Origin: RUG11462 sp036308645
Lineage (GTDB): Bacteria; Bacillota; Clostridia; Oscillospirales; Acutalibacteraceae
NCBI GenBank assembly: GCA_036308645.1
Contig: JAXJVH010000028.1
Location: 1-58,659 of the forward strand
Reading direction: 5' to 3'
DNA length: 58,659 bases
This document shows, in pieces, positions 16,585 through 24,226 of the stretch. Numbering within the stretch: the first letter of the stretch is position 1; the number at the start of each line of letters is the position of its first letter. A program made the position numbers and the translations under genes. Under the pieces are notes generated by a model, which saw only the letters and a program-made list of their open reading frames with translations, ran no database searches and was not told where the DNA came from.

Positions 16585-19353
16585 TTACTTTTTTGTTAAT
16601 TCCTGATACATTTTCATTAATTCTGCGACACATTCGGATTCGGTCATTTTAATGCTGAAGCGATAAGTCTGCATAACAGCCTTATCGTTTTCTCTATGCG
16701 CTTTGCGAAGTTCTGGAGGCATAGTAACCTCGTCATAAAGGTCTGCCAAAGAGCAATCGGGATATTTTGCTCGTGCGTTTAAAATTTCCTGTGCGGTCTG
16801 CTCTATTTTTTCCTTTTGCTCGGTGGTAGGCGTTGGCCACGGGAAATTGTTGTAAACAATTTTTATTGAATAGCGATAATCACTTTTCAGTCTGCCAGCA
16901 ACTATTCTCATCCATGCATTATGAACATTAGAAGTCATAATTCCAAATTCATATAATGTTGCATTAGGAATAATCAAATTCGCATTATTTGATATTATTT
17001 CCGATGACATAAAACCAATAGGAATATATCTTCTATTTTCAGATGAAGTACTTGGAACCAATAAATAATCAGTTTTTGGTTGGCGTATTTCTCCGAATAA
17101 AAAAGGTTTGTCTGCTAATTTTCTAGTTGCTTCTCTACTGCTTTTCAATCGAGTTTTATATACATTATCAATAGCGCTATATATAGGCGGAATAGATTTC
17201 AGTATAGACGGCGAAATTCCTTCAAGCCATAAACACCAACGCTCTTTATTATTAATAAATTCGTGTGCACCCACAATTTTTTTAAATAAATCTTTGGATT
17301 GTGGATATTTACTAATAATTTCATTTTTATCTTGAGTTGAATAATCGCTTAACCAACCACTATCATTTGGCATACTGCCAAAATCCATTTTAGAAACATC
17401 ACAAATAGGTTTGCTTCTATTCTCAATAAAAACACTTGGTGCATCGATTAAATATGCGTTTATATTTTTCGCTATTTGCACTCTGTCATTACAAAATATC
17501 TTTTTAACTTTTTTATTCTCGGAAGTACTAAAACCGATAATTACACAATGCACATGTGCTTTTATACTTGCTTCGCTGTCCCAACGAAAAGTACGGTGTG
17601 CAAAATCAATGTGAACGCCATCTTCAAAAAGCGGTTTCCAAAGAATCGCAACACTTTCACCTTGTGAAACAGAATTTGTTGAAACCAAAGCAGTACGGAT
17701 ATTTGTGCCTTTTATTAAATCGGTTGCTTTTTTGTACCAACAGGAAACATAATCGAGATTACCTGCGTTCTTCCATTTAGCACCTAACACCTCGAACAAA
17801 TCAAACTTTTGCTCTTTACTCATTAAACGAGCCCCCACAAACGGTGGATTGCCCATAATATAATTAAGTTTTTCTTTTTCAACTACGCTTTCCCAATCAA
17901 TACGCAAAGCATTGCCCTCAACGATATTTGCGTAAGATTTTAGCGGTAAGAAATCAAGACTGCGGTTTAAAATTGTTTCGGTTTCTTTCATCATTTGTGA
18001 TTCTGCTATCCAAAGTGCGGTTTTTGCAACCGTTACCGCAAAATCATTAATTTCTATACCGTAAAACTGACCGATTGATACTTTGATAACTTCATCGGTG
18101 CTGAAATACAATCCCTGACCTTCGCCCATTTCCTCGGCAATAGCCTCATTTTCAAGCCTACGAAGCGAGATATATGTTTCGGTTAAAAAGTTTCCCGAAC
18201 CGCAGGCAGGGTCAAGAAATGTTAACGAAGATATTTTGTTTCTGAATTTAATAAGGTTTGAACTCTTGGCTGTTTTGGTTTTAAGCGCTTTTATACTCTC
18301 AAATTCATCTTTCAAATCATCTAAAAACAAAGGGTCGATAACCTTATGTATATTCTCGATAGAGGTATAGTGCATACCGCCGGTCCGACGGGTTTCGGGG
18401 TTTAAAGTGCTTTCAAAAACCGCGCCGAATATTGTAGGACTGATACCGCTCCAATCAAAATCCTCACTTGCATTTTGAAGCAATAAATCCTTAATTTTAT
18501 CATTAAATTGCGGTATTTCAATATTTTCATCAGAAAAAAGTCCGCCGTTTACATAGGGGAACGAGGCTAACTCCTCTTCCATATAAGGATCTCGGTCTTT
18601 TACTTTGGTATCAAGCACTTTGAACAAATCAATTAATGCTCGGCGCAAATCTTTTGCAGGAAAACGGCTTAAATAATTATGAAATTTTGAATGACCGCCG
18701 AAAACGCCCGAATCCTCTGCGTAAAGGCAAAAAACCAACCGAACGCAAAGCATATTAAGACTTTTAAGCGAGTTTTCGTCATCAGGGTTTATATATTGTT
18801 TTAATAGTTCATCATAAAGAACACCGACCAATTCGCCCGCTTTAATGGAAATTTCCATTTCTTTTTTCAGGTTTTCGTCGCCTGTATCAACAATAAACAT
18901 AAGGCGATAATACTCTTTTTCCAAATCCTTAAGCAAAATAGATTCGGGTTCGCTGTTCGGCTTTTCCATATCGTAAACTAAAAATTCTTCAAAATTACAG
19001 GTTATAATCCAACGGGGACGTTGCGAATAAGGAAGTTCGGCAGAATACCTTTTGGCTTGACCGAAAGGCGTTAAAAGTGTACCGTCGGACTGTTTTATAG
19101 GCTTGCGTAAATCTTTGCCTTTACTCTTTTGCTCAATCATAACATGAGTTGACGGAATAAATCCGTCAATAAAACTTGTGTGGTCAAGGCGCACCTGCTC
19201 CTCAAAATTAATAAATTGTTCCGGATGGTCTACGCCTAAAACATCACGAAGCAAAGACAGCCAAAACGGCTGGCTTTCCCCTTTTTCATAGCCCTTGTCC
19301 TGCCAATATTCAAAAAATGCTTTTGCAGATAATCTTTTTTCGGTATCTTTCAT
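16585..19353 (-). CDS. MmeI-type (type IIL/IIG) restriction-modification enzyme
   Basis: 922 residues, close to MmeI (919). The N-terminal region has a D63-X10-E74-X-K76 nuclease-type motif similar to the D-X9-EXK of MmeI. A helical spacer follows, then a gamma-class N6-adenine methyltransferase core with motif I DPACGSGNF (381-389) and motif IV NPPF (502-505). A target-recognition region lies at about 600-870. Enzymes of this class cut DNA at a distance and methylate one strand, with one protein doing both. All key residues appear intact. It has its own promoter and terminator and is flanked by short repeats, so horizontal acquisition is plausible. Confidence 0.85.
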   Translation of the reverse strand: MKDTEKRLSAKAFFEYWQDKGYEKGESQPFWLSLLRDVLGVDHPEQFINFEEQVRLDHTSFIDGFIPSTHVMIEQKSKGKDLRKPIKQSDGTLLTPFGQAKRYSAELPYSQRPRWIITCNFEEFLVYDMEKPNSEPESILLKDLEKEYYRLMFIVDTGDENLKKEMEISIKAGELVGVLYDELLKQYINPDDENSLKSLNMLCVRLVFCLYAEDSGVFGGHSKFHNYLSRFPAKDLRRALIDLFKVLDTKVKDRDPYMEEELASFPYVNGGLFSDENIEIPQFNDKIKDLLLQNASEDFDWSGISPTIFGAVFESTLNPETRRTGGMHYTSIENIHKVIDPLFLDDLKDEFESIKALKTKTAKSSNLIKFRNKISSLTFLDPACGSGNFLTETYISLRRLENEAIAEEMGEGQGLYFSTDEVIKVSIGQFYGIEINDFAVTVAKTALWIAESQMMKETETILNRSLDFLPLKSYANIVEGNALRIDWESVVEKEKLNYIMGNPPFVGARLMSKEQKFDLFEVLGAKWKNAGNLDYVSCWYKKATDLIKGTNIRTALVSTNSVSQGESVAILWKPLFEDGVHIDFAHRTFRWDSEASIKAHVHCVIIGFSTSENKKVKKIFCNDRVQIAKNINAYLIDAPSVFIENRSKPICDVSKMDFGSMPNDSGWLSDYSTQDKNEIISKYPQSKDLFKKIVGAHEFINNKERWCLWLEGISPSILKSIPPIYSAIDNVYKTRLKSSREATRKLADKPFLFGEIRQPKTDYLLVPSTSSENRRYIPIGFMSSEIISNNANLIIPNATLYEFGIMTSNVHNAWMRIVAGRLKSDYRYSIKIVYNNFPWPTPTTEQKEKIEQTAQEILNARAKYPDCSLADLYDEVTMPPELRKAHRENDKAVMQTYRFSIKMTESECVAELMKMYQELTKK

Positions 19354-19382
19354 TTTAAACTCCCTAATTTGTTTATACTAAA

Positions 19383-19411
19383 ATTTTACTGCAAAGGTCT
19401 TTAATTGTCAA
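19383..19411 (-). promoter_or_regulatory. Promoter of the MmeI-type gene
   Basis: TTGACA (19406-19411), 17 bases, TAAAAT (19383-19388) on the minus strand. Confidence 0.75.
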
Positions 19412-19415
19412 GTGG

Positions 19416-19617
19416 GTACAGCGACCTTGTCATACCCTACGAATGTAAATGATATTATGGGTAAATAAATAGGCGACCACACAGGGTCGCCACTACGAAA
19501 TCAAATAAATTTACAAATAGCTTATTGATGTTTTTGTAGGGCAGGGGTTCTACTCCTGCCGTAATGTGTATTTGAAAATTTTGACGGCGAAAGCCACGCC
19601 ACCACCCTACGAATGTA
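19416..19617. repeat. Cluster of four GTAGGG-hairpin repeat units
   Basis: Units lie at 19434-19447 (inverted copy of the 14-base motif), 19472-19497 (hairpin GGCGACC..GGTCGCC next to CTACGAA), 19530-19560 (TGTAGGG with hairpin GGCAGG..CCTGCC) and 19575-19617 (GC-rich hairpin and inverted 14-base motif). Together with 15869-15902 they flank the R-M island. They do not encode protein. Confidence 0.7.
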
Positions 19618-19759
19618 GATAAGATTTATAAATATAATCAGATAAAGTAAGCCCCGAAAGCCTTAAATTTATACTAAAGCATATAATGATTGTGTATGCC
19701 GATCGGTGCTACCGACGACGGTGTGAAAAACATACCGCCGTACTGTATAGATATAAAAA
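19618..19759 (-). other. 3' spacer of tyrS with a GC-rich hairpin
   Basis: A hairpin ACGGCGGT..ACCGTCGT (minus strand, about 19716-19742, one G-U pair and one mismatch) lies 18 bases beyond the tyrS stop. It lacks a T run on its 3' side, so it may be another repeat unit or a weak terminator. Nothing else is visible. Confidence 0.45.
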
Positions 19760-20986
19760 CTAATCCAAAGTTACTTTTAAAAATACTTTTTTACCTTTTT
19801 TAACAATAATATTACCTTTTTCAAAATCCTCGACTGTGACAAAATCGGCTATGTCGGTTTTCTTAACATTATCAACCGAAACGCCGCCTTGCTGAACGAG
19901 TCTGCGAGCCTCGCCTTTTGACGGGGTAAGTTTTGTATTGCAAAGCAGGTCGATAACTGTCATTTTACCGTCGGCAAACAAATCTTTTGACAACGAGAAC
20001 GTCGGCATATTACTGTTATCCGCACCGCCGCCGAAAAGCGCCTTTGCCGCTGTCTGCGCCTTGGTTGCTTCTTCTTCGCCGTGAACTAATTTTGTAAGTT
20101 CAAAAGCCAATATTTCTTTAGCGGTGTTAAGTTGAGCGCCCTCCCATTTATCCATTTCATCAATCTGTTCAAGCGGTAAAAATGTCAACATTCTGATACA
20201 TTTTAAAACGTCGGCGTCCTCAACGTTTCTCCAATATTGATAAAATTCATAAGGCGAAGTTTTTTCAGGGTCAAGCCATACTGCGCCCGATGAAGTTTTA
20301 CCCATCTTCTTGCCCTCGGAATTGAGAAGCAAAGTAATAGTCATAGCATAAGCGTCTTTACCGAGTTTTTTACGGATAAGTTCAGTACCGCCGAGCATAT
20401 TTGACCACTGGTCATCGCCGCCGAACTGCATATTACAGCCATATTCTTTATACAGATGGTAAAAGTCGTAAGACTGCATAATCATATAGTTAAACTCTAA
20501 AAATGACAGTCCTTTTTCCATTCTCTGTTTATAGCACTCGGCTCTTAACATATTATTTACAGAAAAATGAGCGCCGACTTCACGCAAAACATCAACATAA
20601 TTAAGGTCTAAAAGCCAATCGGCATTATTAATAAGCAACGCTTTACCGTCTGAAAAGTCGATAAATCTTTCCATCTGCTTTTTAAAGCAAGCGATATTGT
20701 GGTCGATGTCCTCTTTTGTAAGCATTTTTCGCATATCGGTTCTGCCGGTAGGGTCGCCTATCATTCCCGTACCGCCGCCGAGCAATGCAATCGGTTTATT
20801 GCCCGCCATTTGAAGTCTTTTCATAAGGCAAAGCGCCATAAAATGACCTACGTGCAAACTGTCTGCCGTCGGGTCAAAACCGATATAGAACGTAGCCTTT
20901 CCGTTGTTGATTAAATCTCTGATTTCTTCTTCATCGGTTACCTGTGCAATAAGTCCGCGTGCAACCAATTCTTCATAAATTCCCAT
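19760..20986 (-). CDS. tyrS: Tyrosyl-tRNA synthetase
   Basis: 408 residues, a class I synthetase charging tRNA-Tyr. The HIGH motif appears as HVGH (45-48) and the KMSKS loop as KMGKT (227-231). The C-terminal S4-type RNA-binding domain (about 340-408) holds GGVSVDN. The ATG is preceded by AAGGAG. It is controlled by the T-box leader immediately upstream. Confidence 0.96.
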   Translation of the reverse strand: MGIYEELVARGLIAQVTDEEEIRDLINNGKATFYIGFDPTADSLHVGHFMALCLMKRLQMAGNKPIALLGGGTGMIGDPTGRTDMRKMLTKEDIDHNIACFKKQMERFIDFSDGKALLINNADWLLDLNYVDVLREVGAHFSVNNMLRAECYKQRMEKGLSFLEFNYMIMQSYDFYHLYKEYGCNMQFGGDDQWSNMLGGTELIRKKLGKDAYAMTITLLLNSEGKKMGKTSSGAVWLDPEKTSPYEFYQYWRNVEDADVLKCIRMLTFLPLEQIDEMDKWEGAQLNTAKEILAFELTKLVHGEEEATKAQTAAKALFGGGADNSNMPTFSLSKDLFADGKMTVIDLLCNTKLTPSKGEARRLVQQGGVSVDNVKKTDIADFVTVEDFEKGNIIVKKGKKVFLKVTLD

Positions 20987-21011
20987 AATTAAATTCTCCT
21001 TAAAATTAAAA

Positions 21012-21275
21012 ATACCCTCTGCCTGTAAAAACAGACAGAGGGTGACAAAATCACGGTACCACCTCTGGTTTATCAGCGCATCGCTACACTGACCTTAAAG
21101 AGTATATAAAATACTCAATCGCTTTAACGGGCGAACCCCGTATTCCCCTACTTTTATTTCAGGAAACCAACTCAAAGAGGTAACTTCGGTTATAGTCCTT
21201 ACTTTCTTACACCGACCGAAAGTTCTCTTAAAAGGTAGCATATAACCTACTTCATCTTATCACAGTTTTTGAACA
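21012..21275 (-). ncRNA. T-box riboswitch (tyrosine) with terminator
   Basis: The leader holds the T-box core AGGTGGTACCG (complement of 21054-21064). It is followed by a strong terminator stem (21032-21042 with 21015-21025) and a T run. Stem I lies around 21165-21250, and its 3' side carries tyrosine codons UAU and UAC within about ten bases of each other; I cannot tell by eye which is the specifier. Uncharged tRNA-Tyr should stabilise the antiterminator and permit tyrS transcription. Confidence 0.92.
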
Positions 21276-21280
21276 AAGAT

Positions 21281-21309
21281 AATATATCATAAATTGCAGA
21301 AAGTGTCAA
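21281..21309 (-). promoter_or_regulatory. Promoter of the T-box/tyrS transcript
   Basis: TTGACA (21304-21309), 17 bases, TATATT (21281-21286) on the minus strand. Confidence 0.75.
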
Positions 21310-21327
21310 GGCAAAAATACAATCCGT

Positions 21328-22206
21328 TTACTTATTTTTTCTGCGTTTAAGCAATGCAACTATAAGCACCGTTACGGCGGCGATAATCAAAACAACAACC
21401 GCTGCAGTAATAATATAATTTATTGAACTGCTTTTTGATTTAGCCGTAACTTGCGAACTTGAGTCTGTGATACCTTGCTTTTCTTCCGTCACACTTTCAC
21501 CGACTTGTTCGGTTTGTTGGGTTGCTTTTGAATTATCGTTTTTTTCTTCTTCGCCGGAAACAGATTCCGCCGAATCGGTTTTATCCGAATTTTCCACTTC
21601 AACAAGTTTGTTGTTTTCTGCTCTTGCGACAACTTCTTCGGTTTTTTCTTCTTTTGAAGAAGTCTGTTTTGAATCGGTCTGTTTCTGTGTATTTGTTTGA
21701 ACGGTGCTTTCAACCGTTTTTTGAACGGTTACGCTACCGTCTGTGCCTGTAACTTCAACATCTTCTCCTTCCACATCCAAAACATCTTCCAAATCAATTT
21801 TAAAACTATATTTTTTAAGTTCAGCGTCTTTAGAAACATTTAGTTTTAAAGTACAGATTGTACCGTTTGCGGTGTTGTTTGAAGAAACGTTTGAAGGGGT
21901 AATAACCACCCTTACATAGCCTTTGCTTAAATCGGAAGGCCCTATTAACAAAGCGCCGCTGTTAAACACATCTCCGTTATTTACAACCTCTTTTAGTTTA
22001 AGAGCGTCTGTATCAAAATACACATTGAATACCATTCCCCAAAGTCCTTGATTGTTTGAAATTTTGATAGGAACAGAAACCTCGCTTTGCTTTTCTGCAA
22101 CGACATTTGCAACAGAAATCTCTGTAACGCCTTTTGCAAAAGCCGAGAATGAAAAAGACGAAATAATCATTAACAAAAGAATAAATGACGCTGACAGTTT
22201 TTTCAT
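21328..22206 (-). CDS. Membrane-anchored cohesin-domain surface protein
   Basis: 292 residues. A signal peptide (about 1-24, ending SAFA) is followed by a cohesin-type beta-sandwich at 27-160, with EVSVPIKISNNQGLWGMVF and YFDTDALKL typical of cohesins. Then come a Ser/Thr/Glu/Lys-rich linker, a membrane helix at about 263-285 and a basic tail KRRKNK. Cohesins bind dockerin modules of secreted enzymes in cellulosome-like systems, so a single anchored cohesin could tether an enzyme to the cell. No dockerin protein occurs in this window. It could also be a cohesin-fold protein with another ligand. Confidence 0.8.
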   Translation of the reverse strand: MKKLSASFILLLMIISSFSFSAFAKGVTEISVANVVAEKQSEVSVPIKISNNQGLWGMVFNVYFDTDALKLKEVVNNGDVFNSGALLIGPSDLSKGYVRVVITPSNVSSNNTANGTICTLKLNVSKDAELKKYSFKIDLEDVLDVEGEDVEVTGTDGSVTVQKTVESTVQTNTQKQTDSKQTSSKEEKTEEVVARAENNKLVEVENSDKTDSAESVSGEEEKNDNSKATQQTEQVGESVTEEKQGITDSSSQVTAKSKSSSINYIITAAVVVLIIAAVTVLIVALLKRRKNK

Positions 22207-22232
22207 TTTTTAACTCCCTTTATAAAACTTTT

Positions 22233-22275
22233 AATTTATTGTAGCACATATAACCGAATATTTCTACAATAAATT
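22233..22275. promoter_or_regulatory. 12-base inverted repeat in the divergent spacer
   Basis: AATTTATTGTAG (22233-22244) and CTACAATAAATT (22264-22275) are exact complements, 19 bases apart, between the cohesin gene and the divergent membrane-protein gene. It could be an operator for both genes or a hairpin. TACAAT within the left arm, read on the minus strand, is a candidate -10 for the cohesin gene. Confidence 0.5.
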
Positions 22276-22307
22276 TTGCCTTTTTTATTAATTAACTGTT
22301 TTTTAAC

Positions 22308-22336
22308 TTGATTTTTTTGTCAGAATATTTTATTAT
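22308..22336 (+). promoter_or_regulatory. Promoter of the 262-aa membrane protein gene
   Basis: TTGATT (22308-22313), 17 bases, TATTAT (22331-22336). Confidence 0.65.
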
Positions 22337-22370
22337 AGTAATATATTAAATATGTATAAGGGTACGGTTA

Positions 22371-23159
22371 ATGAAAAGAATTAAAAGTTTTATATGTCTT
22401 ATGTTGTTTGCTTTCTTGCTAAGCACTCCGGTTCTTGCAAAGGAGCAAACCGTCAATATTGATTTTTTTGAAGATAAAGAGAATAGTATTAAAATTTCTC
22501 TGCCGTCGGACTATTTATATTTTACCGATGACGACGTTGATAAAAGCGCTGATTATTTCAAAAAAATGCCGATTGATAAAAACGAGGCTATCGAACAAAT
22601 CAGAGAAGGCACTTATTTAAACGCTTTTTCGGAAAGCAAAGGCAGTCAAATTGTTTTGAAAATCACTTCTGACAATTTTTCGGAGAAAATAGGTAATTTT
22701 TCGCCGATGGACGATAATGACAAAGCCTCGGTAATAAAGAATTTTAAATCAATTTATGAGCAAAGCGGTCATTCTTTTTTAAAGGAGCCTGATATTATAG
22801 ATGTTGACGGTTATGACTTTATAAGGTTTAACTGCCGCTACGGAAACGGCGACAAAGGATTTAGTTATAAAAGTATTCTTACAATTATAGGCGGCAATTG
22901 CTATGAACTTGTAAGTTATAATAAAATGAGCGTTCCCGACGATACGGTAACCGAAGAATTTGATAATATGGTTTCATCAATAAGTATATCCATCAAAGGT
23001 GAACAGGGTCAGATTACCAAAAGTTATTTTATGTCGGTTTTCGCCGTAATTGTTATTATAATAGCGGTTATAATAATTATATCTATGATATATTCGTTAA
23101 TTCGAGAGTATATTGTGAGAAAAAATCATAACGAAAAAGTAAAACTTAAAAAAAGATGA
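22371..23159 (+). CDS. Secreted/membrane-anchored protein of unknown function, 262 aa
   Basis: A signal peptide (about 1-23, ending VLA) is followed by an extracytoplasmic alpha/beta domain. One membrane helix lies at about 222-245, then a basic cytoplasmic tail. The outer domain (ISLPSDYLYF, then VDGYDFIRFNCRY) loosely resembles PsbP/DcrB-type folds, but this is weak. It is divergent from the cohesin gene, which has the same overall topology (signal, outer domain, C-terminal anchor). A shared surface role is possible but unproven. Confidence 0.7.
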   Translation: MKRIKSFICLMLFAFLLSTPVLAKEQTVNIDFFEDKENSIKISLPSDYLYFTDDDVDKSADYFKKMPIDKNEAIEQIREGTYLNAFSESKGSQIVLKITSDNFSEKIGNFSPMDDNDKASVIKNFKSIYEQSGHSFLKEPDIIDVDGYDFIRFNCRYGNGDKGFSYKSILTIIGGNCYELVSYNKMSVPDDTVTEEFDNMVSSISISIKGEQGQITKSYFMSVFAVIVIIIAVIIIISMIYSLIREYIVRKNHNEKVKLKKR

Positions 23160-23211
23160 AATCTTTTAAAAAAGTACTAGATTTTTATTAAAAACTGTAG
23201 TAGAATAAACA

Positions 23212-23233
23212 TAAGAGTAATTTATTATTCTTA
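23212..23233. promoter_or_regulatory. Inverted repeat upstream of rubrerythrin
   Basis: TAAGAGTAAT and ATTATTCTTA (9 of 10 complementary, two-base centre) lie 27-48 bases before the rbr start, close to a TAGAAT -10-like hexamer. The AT-rich dyad is the kind of site used by PerR-type peroxide sensors, but it does not match that consensus exactly. Confidence 0.4.
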
Positions 23234-23259
23234 AATTCTATATTTGGAGGTAATTTACA

Positions 23260-23796
23260 ATGGAACTTAAAGGCTCAAAAACCGAGAAAAATTTAATGGA
23301 GGCTTTTGCAGGCGAAAGCATGGCAAGAAATAAATACACCTACTTTGCTTCCAAAGCAAAAAAAGACGGATTTGTGCAGATTGCAAATATTTTTGAAGAA
23401 ACTGCCGCAAACGAAAAAGAACATGCTAAAATGTGGTTTAAATATTTAAACGGCGGTATTGACGACACAGCCGCTAACTTAAAGGCTGCCGCTGAAGGCG
23501 AAAACTATGAATGGACAGATATGTACGACAGAATGGCTAAAGAGGCTCACGAAGAAGGTTTTGAAGAAATCGCTTTGAAATTTGAACTTGTAGCAAAAGT
23601 TGAAAAAGAGCATGAAGAAAGATACAAAAAACTTTTGGCTAACGTCGAAGGCGGTCTTGTATTCTCAAAAGACGGCGATACAATTTGGCAGTGTATCAAC
23701 TGCGGCCATATCGTAGTCGGTAAATCAGCCCCGCAGGTTTGCCCAACCTGTAATCATCCTCAGTCATATTTCCAGGTTAAAGCAGAAAATTATTAA
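23260..23796 (+). CDS. rbr: Rubrerythrin
   Basis: 178 residues. A four-helix diiron domain (ligand-type residues E19, E52 and H55, with EEIALKFE and AKVEKEHEE later) is joined to a C-terminal rubredoxin-like FeS4 site with C145, C148, C161 and C164. It reduces hydrogen peroxide in strict anaerobes, with rubredoxin or NADH-linked donors. GGAGG precedes the ATG and a terminator follows, so it is a single-gene transcript. Confidence 0.95.
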   Translation: MELKGSKTEKNLMEAFAGESMARNKYTYFASKAKKDGFVQIANIFEETAANEKEHAKMWFKYLNGGIDDTAANLKAAAEGENYEWTDMYDRMAKEAHEEGFEEIALKFELVAKVEKEHEERYKKLLANVEGGLVFSKDGDTIWQCINCGHIVVGKSAPQVCPTCNHPQSYFQVKAENY

Positions 23797-23820
23797 TTCT
23801 GATAATTCTGAAAATTTTAA

Positions 23821-23860
23821 AAAAACTATCTTGCATATACACTTTGCAAGGTAGTTTTTT
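23821..23860 (+). terminator. Terminator of rbr
   Basis: Fifteen-base stem (23821-23835 with 23845-23859, one mismatch or wobble) ending in T6. Confidence 0.8.
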
Positions 23861-23869
23861 AGTTTTTTA

Positions 23870-23897
23870 TTGTTCCGATAGGTCAATTTGACATAAT
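23870..23897 (+). promoter_or_regulatory. Candidate promoter of the small HTH gene
   Basis: TTGTTC (23870-23875), 16 bases, CATAAT (23892-23897). Confidence 0.45.
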
Positions 23898-23914
23898 AAA
23901 TACGGGTGAAATTT

Positions 23915-24142
23915 ATGAGCAGATTAAAAGATTTAAGAAAAGAACGAGGATATACGCAAATAAAAATGCAAATGCTTACGGGAATAGACCAAAGCGATTA
24001 TTCAAAGATTGAAAACGGCAAGCGATACTATACTTTTGAGCAATGCGTAAAAATAGCAAAAGCGCTAAATACAAGTATGGACTACCTTGCAGGACTTACG
24101 GACGAGAAAAAACCATATCCGAGAAAAGAACGGAATTTATAA
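23915..24142 (+). CDS. Small XRE-family HTH regulator
   Basis: 75 residues, essentially one Cro/CI-type helix-turn-helix: LKDLRKERGYTQIKMQMLTG followed by the recognition-helix part SDYSKIENGKR and the closing ALNTSMDYLAG. GGGTG precedes the ATG at 23915; the GTG at 23906 lies within that site. It probably acts as a DNA-binding repressor, with an unknown target. It lies between rbr and purA with the same orientation. Confidence 0.85.
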   Translation: MSRLKDLRKERGYTQIKMQMLTGIDQSDYSKIENGKRYYTFEQCVKIAKALNTSMDYLAGLTDEKKPYPRKERNL

Positions 24143-24161
24143 CTGTTTGCCGAAATAACTC

Positions 24162-24190
24162 TTGACTATATGCGGCTGACATAATATAAT
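24162..24190 (+). promoter_or_regulatory. purA promoter
   Basis: TTGACT (24162-24167), 17 bases, TATAAT (24185-24190). The ATG of purA is 37 bases downstream. Confidence 0.8.
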
Positions 24191-24226
24191 TATAATAGAA
24201 TTTTATGTTTCAAGGAGTGTAAATTT

